Positions 16,731 through 24,434 of a DNA stretch of 64,000 nucleotides are shown here, one piece after another. This DNA is from CAYXSX01 sp964467925 (GTDB lineage: Bacteria; Pseudomonadota; Alphaproteobacteria; Micavibrionales; Micavibrionaceae): assembly GCA_964467925.1 (NCBI GenBank), contig CAYXSX010000002.1, positions 186,001 through 250,000 on the forward strand, read 5' to 3'. A program made the translations under genes and the position numbers. Within the stretch, counting starts at the first letter, position 1. The number at the start of each line of letters is the position of its first letter. The notes under the pieces are model-generated. The model was not told the DNA's origin. It searched no databases and saw nothing but the letters and a program-made list of their open reading frames with translations.

Positions 16731-19187
16731 TCAATATAATCCGCCCGTGCCGGTGGTGGCTGAAGCGCTGGAGCCGCCGGCGACGGAGGGCATGAGGCTG
16801 ATGCCGCGGCCGTCAAGGATGTACATTTTATCGTTAGGTTCGGTTCCGGTAATAAAAGATTCCCAGATCACGTTTTCATCACCCGGCTTGGCCCGCACGC
16901 CCGTATCGGCGTTAACCAGAACGTTGCGTATTCCATGGGGAACGCGAAAAGGGATGGCGGGCTTGTCGGCCAGAGCTTGCTCCATAAAGTCTTTAAAAAT
17001 CGGGACGGCGACGGAAGAGCCGGTTTCGCGTTTGCCCAAAGAGCGGGGAGCGTCAAAGCCGGTGTATACGCCCACAACAAGGTCGGGGGAAAAGCCGATA
17101 AACCACGCATCGTTGGAGCGGTTGGTTGTACCCGTTTTTCCCGCCAGCGGACGACCGAGGCTTTTAATGCGTTCCGCCGTGCCGCGCTGGACCACGCCCT
17201 CGAGAATGGAAACCATCTGATAGGCGGTGCGCGGGTCGATCAGTTGTTTGCGGGTATCGGGAATTTCGGGCACAGGCTGTGTTTCGTTTTCCCAGCGCAC
17301 AAGATTGCCGCAGTTTTTGCATTCGCGGGTGTCATGGCGGAAAACCGTGTTGCCGCGGCGGTCCTGAATACGGTCGATGAAGGTGGGGGTGATATCTTTG
17401 CCGCCGTTAACCAGCATGGCATAAGCGCGGGTCATGTTAAGCAACGTGGTTTCGGAAGAGCCCAGCGCGTTGGCGAGGAATTGTGGCATTTTTTCGGTAA
17501 TGCCGAGTTTTTCGGCGTAAGCTGCGACCTTGTCCATACCAAGATAATCGGCCAAACGCACCGTCATCAGGTTTCTGGATTTTTCCACACCTACGCGAAG
17601 GGGGGTGGGGCCGTAATATTCATTGGAATAGTTGGTAGGTTTCCAGGTGTTTCCGGGGCGGTCCTCCATCACGAAGGGGGCGTCCAGAATAAGCGTGGCG
17701 GGGGTAAAGCCGTTATCCAGCGCAGCAAGATAGATAAAAGGCTTGAAGGCGGAACCGGGCTGGCGCAGCGCCTGGGTGGCGCGGTTGAACTGGCTCAAAT
17801 CCTGCTTCCAGCCGCCCTCCATGGCCAGTACGCGGCCTGTATGCGGGTCAAGAGCGATAATCGCGCCCTGAACCTCTGGCACCTGCTCCAGTGTGTATTC
17901 GCCGTCTTTATCCTTTACCGGAGCAACCAGAATGACATCATGCTTGCTTAGCACTTGCGTAGCGGATTCGATGACCGAACCGAGATAGTAGCCTTCGTTA
18001 AGAGATTTACGCGCCCATTTGAGATTCTCCAGAGGGATCTTGCCTTCCTTGGGTTCGCTTTTGTCGTTAATAAAACCGATTTTAGCAGCGGAACCGCTGA
18101 CGCTCAGCACGGCGGCCATTTCCCAGCCTTCGATCATGGCTTCGGGTTTTTCGATTCCAGCAAGCTCCTGTTTCCAGTCGGCTTTGCCCTCTAAATGCGC
18201 AACAGGGCCGCGGTAACCGTGACGACGGTCATAGGACTGCAACCCGTCGCGCAAGGCACGTACGGCTATATCCTGAAGCTCGGGATCCATTGTCGAGCGC
18301 ACAACAAGTCCGCCACCATAAAGACTTTCTTCACCGTATTTTTCCTGAAGGATACGGCGGATTTCCTCGGCGAAATAGGGCGCGCGAACGAAGCGGTCGG
18401 TATCGTTCTCGATTCTGGTTTGAAGCGGGGTAGCCTGCGCGATATCACGTTGTTCGCGGGTGATAAAGCCGTCAGCTTCCATGCGCTCCAGCACCCAGTT
18501 ACGGCGCGCTGTGGCGGCTTCTTTACGGCGAACGGGGTGGTAGTTGTTGGGCGCTTTGGGAAGCGAGCCGAGATAGGCGGCCTCGGCAACGGTAAGCTCG
18601 TCCAGCGGCTTGTTGAAATAACGCAAGGCCGCAGCAGCCACGCCGTAAGCGCGCGCGCCCATATAAATTTCGTTCAGGTAAAGCTCAAGCAGGCGGTCCT
18701 TGCTCATAGCCTTTTCCATGCGGTAGGCGAGAATCGCCTCGCGGATTTTACGCTTGTAAGAAACCTCGTTGGAGAGCAGGAAGTTCTTGGCGACTTGCTG
18801 GGTGATGGTCGAGGCCCCTTCGGGACGGCGGCCGGAGCCCAGATTCTGGATGTTACTTACCATCGCGCGGGTAATGGCGATGTAATCGATGCCGTTATGG
18901 CTGTAGAAATTCTTATCTTCTGCAGCAATAAAAGCGTTTTTCACCAGATCGGGAATTTTTTCGATCGGCATGAAAACGCGTCTTTCCTGTGCGAATTCGG
19001 CCATCAGGCGCCCATCGCCAGCGTAAAGGCGGGAAACAATCGGCGGTTTATAGTCTTTCAACTGGGAGTAATCGGGCAGGTCGCGACCGAAATAGCTGAT
19101 GATATAGACCGTTCCGGCAATGCCGGCGATCATGCCCAAAAAACCCAGGGAGAAAAGTCCCAGAAATGCGTACCAGAGATATTTCAT
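16731..19187 (-). CDS. mrcA: Penicillin-binding protein 1A (glycosyltransferase and transpeptidase)
   Basis: 818-residue bifunctional class A PBP of the inner membrane, building periplasmic peptidoglycan. Membrane anchor at about 5-30. GT51 domain about 55-230 with catalytic AAEDKNFYSHNGIDY and GASTITQQVAKNFLL. The transpeptidase has the active serine in GSAFKPFIYLAAL (SxxK), the SxN motif in KSRNLMTVRLA and the KTG box in GKTGTTNRSNDAWFIGF. An OB-like insert lies between the domains. Length fits PBP1A. It stands alone on the minus strand, with a hairpin terminator behind it. Confidence 0.96.
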   Translation of the reverse strand: MKYLWYAFLGLFSLGFLGMIAGIAGTVYIISYFGRDLPDYSQLKDYKPPIVSRLYAGDGRLMAEFAQERRVFMPIEKIPDLVKNAFIAAEDKNFYSHNGIDYIAITRAMVSNIQNLGSGRRPEGASTITQQVAKNFLLSNEVSYKRKIREAILAYRMEKAMSKDRLLELYLNEIYMGARAYGVAAAALRYFNKPLDELTVAEAAYLGSLPKAPNNYHPVRRKEAATARRNWVLERMEADGFITREQRDIAQATPLQTRIENDTDRFVRAPYFAEEIRRILQEKYGEESLYGGGLVVRSTMDPELQDIAVRALRDGLQSYDRRHGYRGPVAHLEGKADWKQELAGIEKPEAMIEGWEMAAVLSVSGSAAKIGFINDKSEPKEGKIPLENLKWARKSLNEGYYLGSVIESATQVLSKHDVILVAPVKDKDGEYTLEQVPEVQGAIIALDPHTGRVLAMEGGWKQDLSQFNRATQALRQPGSAFKPFIYLAALDNGFTPATLILDAPFVMEDRPGNTWKPTNYSNEYYGPTPLRVGVEKSRNLMTVRLADYLGMDKVAAYAEKLGITEKMPQFLANALGSSETTLLNMTRAYAMLVNGGKDITPTFIDRIQDRRGNTVFRHDTRECKNCGNLVRWENETQPVPEIPDTRKQLIDPRTAYQMVSILEGVVQRGTAERIKSLGRPLAGKTGTTNRSNDAWFIGFSPDLVVGVYTGFDAPRSLGKRETGSSVAVPIFKDFMEQALADKPAIPFRVPHGIRNVLVNADTGVRAKPGDENVIWESFITGTEPNDKMYILDGRGISLMPSVAGGSSASATTGTGGLY

Positions 19188-19249
19188 CGTGGTACTAGTT
19201 TTCTCACACTAGCGTGCAAAAGTACAAGGGGTTTTATAACATAAGATTT

Positions 19250-19277
19250 CGTCGTTGCGAGGCGCCTCACAATGACG
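19250..19277. repeat. Short palindrome of the CGTCATTGCGAGG type
   Basis: Near-perfect dyad CGTCGTTGCGAGG...CCTCACAATGACG between the AAA gene stop and the mrcA start. A half copy (GGCTCCTCGCAATGACGG) lies at about 50406-50423. This resembles short dispersed palindromes known from alphaproteobacteria. Confidence 0.55.
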
Positions 19278-19288
19278 TTTAAATTAAT

Positions 19289-20245
19289 CTAAATGTAGTA
19301 AATCTCGGCGTCACCCTCGATTTCGGTGACCAGTTTCATAATGCGCTGGAGTTTTTTCTCGTCATGCAGGGCCTGTTTGTTCAGCCCCGTTTCACGGCCC
19401 ACCATGTAATAAACCGATTCGGTGGTAACTTCGGTCTCGCGGCCGTAAGTTTTGGCGTGATAGGCCATGGCCGAATCCATCGTGATAATCGATTTGTCCG
19501 GTTGGTTACGTTTGCGCATATGCTCGTCTGTAAGCTGCACGATCAGCATCAGCAGGTTGTTGGAAATTTTAACCTTGTGGTGTTTTTCGAAACCGGGCCG
19601 TACCGATTTTAAAATGTGATAGGTTTCCTTGGTATTCGGAACTTCGAGGAAAACCTTTTGAAAGCGGCGGTCGAGCGCGGGGTCGGTGGCCACGTACATA
19701 CGGAATTCATCAAGTGTGGTCGCGCCGATTACCATCAGGTCGCCAGCGGTCAAATAGGGTTTCATAACGTCGGAAAGACCAGCATAGGCGCTGCCCTCGC
19801 AATTGGGCATAATCTGGTGAATTTCGTCGATAAAGATGATGGTGCGCGGGTTTTCCGGGTTGTGGTAACGCTCGGCGATACCCTTACAGATCGGAATAAA
19901 GCGTTCCTGAAACTCGGCGGGGCCGTTGGTTCCAGCGGCCATGCGGGCCATGTCGAGTTCGATCACGCGGGCGTCCTGAAGATAATCCGGCACCTCGCGG
20001 TTAGCGATTTTTTGCGCAAGGCCCACGACGAGCGCGGTTTTACCCACCCCGGCGGGAGCTAGAAGCACGGCGTTCTTACGCCCCTTTTGCATCAAGATCA
20101 GAATGGTTTCGTCGATTTCGCGGTCGCGACCGGAAATAGGGCCGTAACGCCCCTGACGCGCTAGGGCGGTATAATCAACGCAATACTTGCGGAAAAATTC
20201 CTCAAGCTCGCCATTCGTAACTGTGTACTGCCATTGTTCGGTCAT
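19289..20245 (-). CDS. Stand-alone AAA ATPase of the ClpA/ClpB first-ring type
   Basis: 318 residues with one AAA module resembling NBD1 of ClpA/ClpB: GPISGRDREIDETILILMQK, Walker A LAPAGVGKTALVVGL (about 66-74), Walker B IIFIDEIHQI, sensor GATTLDEFRMYVATDPALDRRF, then a small helical lid. There is no ClpN domain, no middle domain and no second ring, so it is not a full Clp unfoldase. It probably remodels or moves a partner protein; its partner is unknown. Single minus-strand gene between mrcA and serB. Confidence 0.8.
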   Translation of the reverse strand: MTEQWQYTVTNGELEEFFRKYCVDYTALARQGRYGPISGRDREIDETILILMQKGRKNAVLLAPAGVGKTALVVGLAQKIANREVPDYLQDARVIELDMARMAAGTNGPAEFQERFIPICKGIAERYHNPENPRTIIFIDEIHQIMPNCEGSAYAGLSDVMKPYLTAGDLMVIGATTLDEFRMYVATDPALDRRFQKVFLEVPNTKETYHILKSVRPGFEKHHKVKISNNLLMLIVQLTDEHMRKRNQPDKSIITMDSAMAYHAKTYGRETEVTTESVYYMVGRETGLNKQALHDEKKLQRIMKLVTEIEGDAEIYYI

Positions 20246-20388
20246 TTCGGCCCTGAAAACAAAGATATATTGATGATAGACGCAGAAAAGTGCGGCTTTG
20301 TTCTTTATACCGCAAAACCCATCTTAAACCCAGAAGGTTAAGAGTTTGTTTGTTGATTATGGAATTAAATTGTAATGTTTTTTAAATT

Positions 20389-20470
20389 GTCATCCCGAAC
20401 GAATGTGAGGGATCTTCATTCTAAATGATAAAAACAAGATTCCTCCGTGCTTGCGCGCGTTCGGAATGAC
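20389..20470. repeat. GTCATCCCGA palindromic element, copy 1
   Basis: Outer arms GTCATCCCGAACG and CGTTCGGAATGAC, with an inner pair GAGGGATCTT (20407) / AAGATTCCTC (20436). The element at 61014 shares the arms and the GAGGGATCT inner arm, so both belong to one family. It fills most of the 245-bp gap before serB. Confidence 0.65.
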
Positions 20471-20490
20471 ATGGGGATGGGTGGGCGGCT

Positions 20491-21390
20491 TTAACGCCAG
20501 AAATCCTTATCGGTATAACCTTGCGCGTACAGCGCGGCGGTGAGGTCGCCGTAAAGGATGCAGTTGGCGATTTCCTTTTTAACCGTTTCTTTGGGACGGT
20601 AACCGATGCCCAGCCCGGCGGCTTTGAGCATCGGCAGGTCGTTGGCGCCATCGCCAATGGTAAGGGTCTGGTGCGGGTTTATGCCGCTGGCCAGCGTATA
20701 GTGGTTCAGGAAATTGAGCTTGGCGCTTTTATCCAAAATGGGGTCGATAACCTCACCGCTTAATGTATCCCCCTCAAGGCCCAGCGTGTTGCCGTGATGG
20801 GCGTGAAAACCCGCCCCCGCCGCGATGGCCTCGGTAAAGAATGTAAAGCCGCCGGAGACCAGAACGCATTTCGCGCCGCTATGGGCCATGGTTTTAACGA
20901 AAATTTCCGCCCCCGAACTGAGCCGCGTTTCGGCAAGCGTTTCATCGAGCTTGCTGACGGGCAGGCCCTTGAGCAGTTTTACGCGCTCCCGCAGGGCGGC
21001 CTCGAAATCCAGCTCGCCGTTCATGGCCCGCGCGGTAATAGTGGAAATATGATCCTTGAGGCCCGCATAGGCGGCAAGCTCGTCCAGCGTTTCGCCCGTC
21101 ACGATGGTGGAATCCATATCGGCCAGCAGCAGGCTTTTGCGGCGGTGCTCGGCGCGGTTGATGAAAAAATCGACCTTATCCGGCGCCAGAAGATCGCGCA
21201 AAGCCTCCACCGCAGAATTATCCAGCGTATCTGAAAGACCGATATCGGCGGCCTTGCCCTCCGTCAGCCAAACGGGCTCGCGGATTTTGTGAATTTCGTG
21301 ATTTTCGCAAAGCGCGGCGGCGCGTTCCAACAACGCGCCCTCAAGCGGGGAAGCGGCGACGGAAGCGACAAGGGTGAGGGTATGGGACAT
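20491..21390 (-). CDS. serB: Phosphoserine phosphatase
   Basis: 299-residue HAD phosphatase making serine from phosphoserine, the last step of serine synthesis. HAD motif I is DMDSTIVTGETLDELAA, motif II LVSGGFTFFTEAIA, and motifs III/IV GDGANDLPMLKAAGLGIGYRPK. An ACT-like N-terminal region (about 1-75) precedes the catalytic part. The frame opens at 21441, but the ATG at 21390 matches the family N-terminus (MSHTLTLVAS). It is divergent from serC, so serB and serC share a 108-bp promoter region, and serA lies 3 kb away. Confidence 0.95.
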   Translation of the reverse strand: MSHTLTLVASVAASPLEGALLERAAALCENHEIHKIREPVWLTEGKAADIGLSDTLDNSAVEALRDLLAPDKVDFFINRAEHRRKSLLLADMDSTIVTGETLDELAAYAGLKDHISTITARAMNGELDFEAALRERVKLLKGLPVSKLDETLAETRLSSGAEIFVKTMAHSGAKCVLVSGGFTFFTEAIAAGAGFHAHHGNTLGLEGDTLSGEVIDPILDKSAKLNFLNHYTLASGINPHQTLTIGDGANDLPMLKAAGLGIGYRPKETVKKEIANCILYGDLTAALYAQGYTDKDFWR

Positions 21391-21407
21391 GGTTTTCTTT
21401 TTCTTGC

Positions 21408-21459
21408 AGTGCAAAAAAGCACTAGACACTAACAAGGGCACTGTGGCAGGAATTTCCTG
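21408..21459 (+). promoter_or_regulatory. Possible structured leader of serC
   Basis: AGTGC-A6-GCACT hairpin (21408-21423) and the palindrome CAGGAA-T-TTCCTG (21447-21459) lie upstream of serC. A second GCACTG (21438-21443) could pair with CAGTGC at 21407-21412 in place of the first partner, giving two exclusive folds. A 'serC' RNA motif is known upstream of alphaproteobacterial serC; I cannot confirm a match by eye. Confidence 0.45.
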
Positions 21460-21498
21460 ACCCTAAAAGTAATTTCTAAAACAGGAGCCTTCAATACC

Positions 21499-22674
21499 AT
21501 GGAAAAACCAAGCGTCAAACCCGCCAATCCCAATTTTTCCTCCGGCCCCTGTTCCAAGCGCCCGGGTTGGAGCCTGCAGGCACTGGAAGGAGCGTTTATT
21601 GGGCGTTCACACCGCGCGGGTGGCGGCAAGAACAAGCTGAAGGAAGTGATTGAAAAGCATCGTGAGCTGCTTGGTATTCCGGAAGATTACAAAATCGGTA
21701 TTGTTCCGGCTTCCGACACTGGTGCGTTTGAAATGGCAATGTGGTCTATGTTAGGCGCAAGAGGCGTTGATCTGTTTGCATGGGAAAGCTTTTCCGAAGG
21801 CTGGCTGAAAGACGCGACGGACCATTTGAAACTCGAAGATGTGCGTACATTTACGGCTGGTTATGGCGAGATCGCCGATTTATCACAGGCCGATCCTGCG
21901 CGTGATGCGGTTTTTGTATGGAACGGAACGACATCAGGCGTTCGCGCTCCCAATGGTGACTGGATCAGTGAGGCCCGCGAAGGTTTGACATTCTGTGATG
22001 CAACGTCGGCTGTGTTTGCTTACGACATGCCATGGGACAAGCTGGATGTTACGACATGGAGCTGGCAGAAGGTTCTGGGCGGGGAAGCCGCACACGGTAT
22101 GTTGGTTCTCTCTCCCCGTGCGGTAGAGCGCCTTGAGAGCTTTAAGCCTGCGAGCCGTCCTTTGCCGAAAATCTTCCGTATGACGAAAAAGGGTAAGCTT
22201 AATGAAGGCATTTTTGTTGGCGAGACAATCAATACGCCTTCTATGCTGGCTGTCGAGGATTGCCTTGATGCGCTGAACTGGGTGGCGGAGATTGGCGGCG
22301 TTAGTGAGACGATCAAACGCGCAGCAGCAAACACAGCGGCGCTGGAATCTTTTGTGAATGCCAATGACTGGATTGGCTTTCTGGCTGAGGACGAAGCTAT
22401 TCGCTCCACCACGTCTGTATGCTTGAAAATCACTGATGAGTGGTTCACAGGCCAAAGCGATGAAGATCAGGCTGCCATTATCGGCGCGATGTGTAAAACA
22501 TTAGAAAAAGAAGGTGCGGCCTATGACATCAAGGGCTACCGCGATGCCCCCGCCGGTCTTCGTATCTGGTGCGGCGCGACGGTGGAAACAGCAGACGTGG
22601 AAGCACTCTGTCCTTGGCTGACATATGCCTATGAGGCGACAAAGGCAGAAGCGCAGGCAAAAGCGGCGGCTTAG
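21499..22674 (+). CDS. serC: Phosphoserine aminotransferase
   Basis: 391-residue class V PLP enzyme converting 3-phosphohydroxypyruvate to phosphoserine. It has the long alphaproteobacterial form: N-terminal KPANPNFSSGPCSKRPGWS, GIVPASDTGAFEMAMWSMLG, AVFVWNGTTSGVRAPNGDWI, and the PLP lysine in TTWSWQKVLGGEAAHGM. ATG at 21499 with AGGAG eleven bases upstream. In most relatives serA follows directly; here two metalloprotease-like genes on the other strand intervene. The C-terminus is Ala/Lys-rich (AEAQAKAAA), and its last 15 bases recur at 23578. Confidence 0.95.
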   Translation: MEKPSVKPANPNFSSGPCSKRPGWSLQALEGAFIGRSHRAGGGKNKLKEVIEKHRELLGIPEDYKIGIVPASDTGAFEMAMWSMLGARGVDLFAWESFSEGWLKDATDHLKLEDVRTFTAGYGEIADLSQADPARDAVFVWNGTTSGVRAPNGDWISEAREGLTFCDATSAVFAYDMPWDKLDVTTWSWQKVLGGEAAHGMLVLSPRAVERLESFKPASRPLPKIFRMTKKGKLNEGIFVGETINTPSMLAVEDCLDALNWVAEIGGVSETIKRAAANTAALESFVNANDWIGFLAEDEAIRSTTSVCLKITDEWFTGQSDEDQAAIIGAMCKTLEKEGAAYDIKGYRDAPAGLRIWCGATVETADVEALCPWLTYAYEATKAEAQAKAAA

Positions 22675-22676
22675 GC

Positions 22677-23501
22677 TTAAGCCAAGTTTGCTTCTATGTG
22701 AAAATCTTCGGGTTTTCGGCTTAGTAGAGGGCTGTCTTTGCCTATGGCATTGATAATTTCTTCAAAGGATAATTCCTTTTTTTCTAATAAAGCTTGTGCC
22801 AGTCGATCAAGTTCTTCGCGATACTTTGTTATAATCGTAAACGAGAAGCTTTCTGCCATTTTAATGGTTTGATCAATATCCAGTTTTTCAGAATATCTAA
22901 TTTCGCAGAGCCATATTATTAGTTTTGCACGCCAATAGTCACTTCCACATCCTGAAGCTTTAAAATCTTCTCCGTATCGTACTTTTGCTCCTGTTTTTCC
23001 GGCCACATGCGTAAATATACTACCAAAGAGATCTCGTCTTGCGAATGGTTTGTTCGTCTCATATTTCACATGTCCGGAATACAACTTTTTCGGCGTGATA
23101 GAGGCGGAGAGAGTTTTTAAATTCTCATTACCATATACGGCTAAAACAGCCAGAACGTGGCCAGCTTCATGATAAGCTGTTTCAGTCTCGTGGGCTAAAT
23201 TTAATTGTTTAGCTATTTGTGTCTTGGAATAGGAAAGAACAGCATAAATTAGTGCGGGTGTTAGCAAAGGAATCATAGCAACAGCAGCTATCTTGGTCGA
23301 AGTTTTATCTAATCCCATTCTATCAGCGGCTTTATCTAGAAGAGGCACTTGTGGACTTTCGATGAGAGTTTGAGCAGCAGATATAGTCACTGGAATTGTC
23401 ATAAGTGACAGCCCGGCGGCGCCAATTGTGGCCGCATAAGCTTGGCGGAGATATTTTCTGCGGGCGGCATATATTTCTTCTACTTCATTTGTTTTGGTCA
23501 T
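22677..23501 (-). CDS. Membrane-anchored FtsH-type (M41) protease domain without the AAA ATPase
   Basis: 274 residues. Two hydrophobic segments at about 22-44 and 70-92 are followed directly by an M41 zinc protease domain with TAYHEAGHVLAVLAVYG (HExxH from about residue 111) and the later SGCGSDYWRAKLIIW, where FtsH has its third ligand Asp. FtsH normally places a full AAA module between the membrane segments and the protease; no Walker motifs exist here. It is AT-richer than serC and serA. It stands beside a second such gene on the same strand. Possibly a protease of unfolded or membrane substrates, or partner of another ATPase; function unknown. Confidence 0.78.
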   Translation of the reverse strand: MTKTNEVEEIYAARRKYLRQAYAATIGAAGLSLMTIPVTISAAQTLIESPQVPLLDKAADRMGLDKTSTKIAAVAMIPLLTPALIYAVLSYSKTQIAKQLNLAHETETAYHEAGHVLAVLAVYGNENLKTLSASITPKKLYSGHVKYETNKPFARRDLFGSIFTHVAGKTGAKVRYGEDFKASGCGSDYWRAKLIIWLCEIRYSEKLDIDQTIKMAESFSFTIITKYREELDRLAQALLEKKELSFEEIINAIGKDSPLLSRKPEDFHIEANLA

Positions 23502-23532
23502 TGAGATGGCATATATTATTTTACATAGTTTA

Positions 23533-23592
23533 TCAACAAAAATCCCCTCTTGCTTTTGGGCAGTCTGGGTGGTGGAGAAAGCGGCGGCTTAG
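23533..23592. repeat. Junction repeats between the two M41-like genes
   Basis: Two short repeats abut here. TCAA-x-AAAAATCCCCTCTTGCTTT begins at 23533 and recurs at 24344-24367 with one mismatch. AAAGCGGCGGCTTAG ends at 23592 and recurs at the serC end (22660-22674). Each protease gene is therefore bracketed by the same pair of sequences, as left by a tandem duplication or two successive insertions. Confidence 0.7.
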
Positions 23593-24311
23593 AGATTTTC
23601 AGAAACTGGCTGAGCTTTAGGATGGGTGTTTGAGTGTCGCTGTATAATAGCCCGGACTTGTGTACCACCTAAAACAGGTTCTTGCTTGTTTCTTTGAACG
23701 ATTTCTTCAACAGCGGCCCAATGGTTTAATAAAGTGGATTGGGCTATTGCGCGGGCCTGTTCAACGGATTGACGGACAAATCTTTCATATTCTGGATCGA
23801 CTTTTTGAATGCCGTAGTCATGTGCCAGCATGATCTCTATGCGCTCTTGTATGATGTCAGCATCTGCTTTCCAAGAATCATTATTTACTGAATTTACAGA
23901 ATCTTCACGAGGAAGATCAGGGTGGCCGAAACCGTTGCTTCGATGATGCTGTCCATATTTAATTTTTTCAGCTTCTTCCCCCGCGGCTGAGTAGACCAGT
24001 ACTTGAAGTTTGTCCGCTGTGGTTAAGTTTTGAAATTCGGCTGTTTTATCATTTTCTTCCCATAGAGTTATTCCCCGACAGTCAGGGTAACGTAAAGTAC
24101 TAATAAGCAATAGCAGTCCTATATGACCGTAAACGCTACCTACAACGGCGTGGCCAGCTTCGTGGTACTGGATGATTTCGAGCAGTTCCTGGTCTTCATG
24201 AGCGATTCCTTTTTCTTTGTATTGTTCAACCAGAAGAGATTCCCAATCAGGTTCGAACTTACCGGACAGCATTAGAAAAATATCTGTAAGATTTTTGATA
24301 AATTTATTCAT
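23589..24311 (-). CDS. Second FtsH-type (M41) protease domain, soluble, without AAA ATPase
   Basis: 240 residues with the M41 zinc motif YHEAGHAVVGSVYGH (HExxH from about residue 50) and a later acidic NDSWKADADIIQERIEIML that fits the third-ligand helix. No membrane segment and no Walker motifs. A glycine-poor polar C-terminus (about 190-240) is unrelated to FtsH. It resembles the neighbouring gene at 22677 only in the protease core, so the pair are old paralogues or separate arrivals. Flanked by the same short repeats as its neighbour, inside the serC-serA interval. Function unknown. Confidence 0.75.
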   Translation of the reverse strand: MNKFIKNLTDIFLMLSGKFEPDWESLLVEQYKEKGIAHEDQELLEIIQYHEAGHAVVGSVYGHIGLLLLISTLRYPDCRGITLWEENDKTAEFQNLTTADKLQVLVYSAAGEEAEKIKYGQHHRSNGFGHPDLPREDSVNSVNNDSWKADADIIQERIEIMLAHDYGIQKVDPEYERFVRQSVEQARAIAQSTLLNHWAAVEEIVQRNKQEPVLGGTQVRAIIQRHSNTHPKAQPVSENL

Positions 24312-24343
24312 GAGCGGTATCTAAAGATTATCTATGTCTTATG

Positions 24344-24367
24344 TCAATAAAAATCCCCTCTTGCTTT
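24344..24367. repeat. Second copy of the TCAA-AAAAATCCCCTCTTGCTTT repeat
   Basis: 24-base match to 23533-23556 with one difference (T for C at position 5). Here it lies in the leader of serA, upstream of the start of the second M41-like gene on the other strand. Confidence 0.7.
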
Positions 24368-24434
24368 CGCGCGTCCGCAGGCGTAAAGCTGGAGGCCTGT
24401 TTACCTAAACAAGACAAAATTAGGAGTAAAATTG

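Noticed and set aside
16935..19244. Two long plus-strand frames (338 and 349 codons) over mrcA
   Set aside because: Antisense to an intact PBP1A with all catalytic motifs; low-complexity composition and no sensible start.
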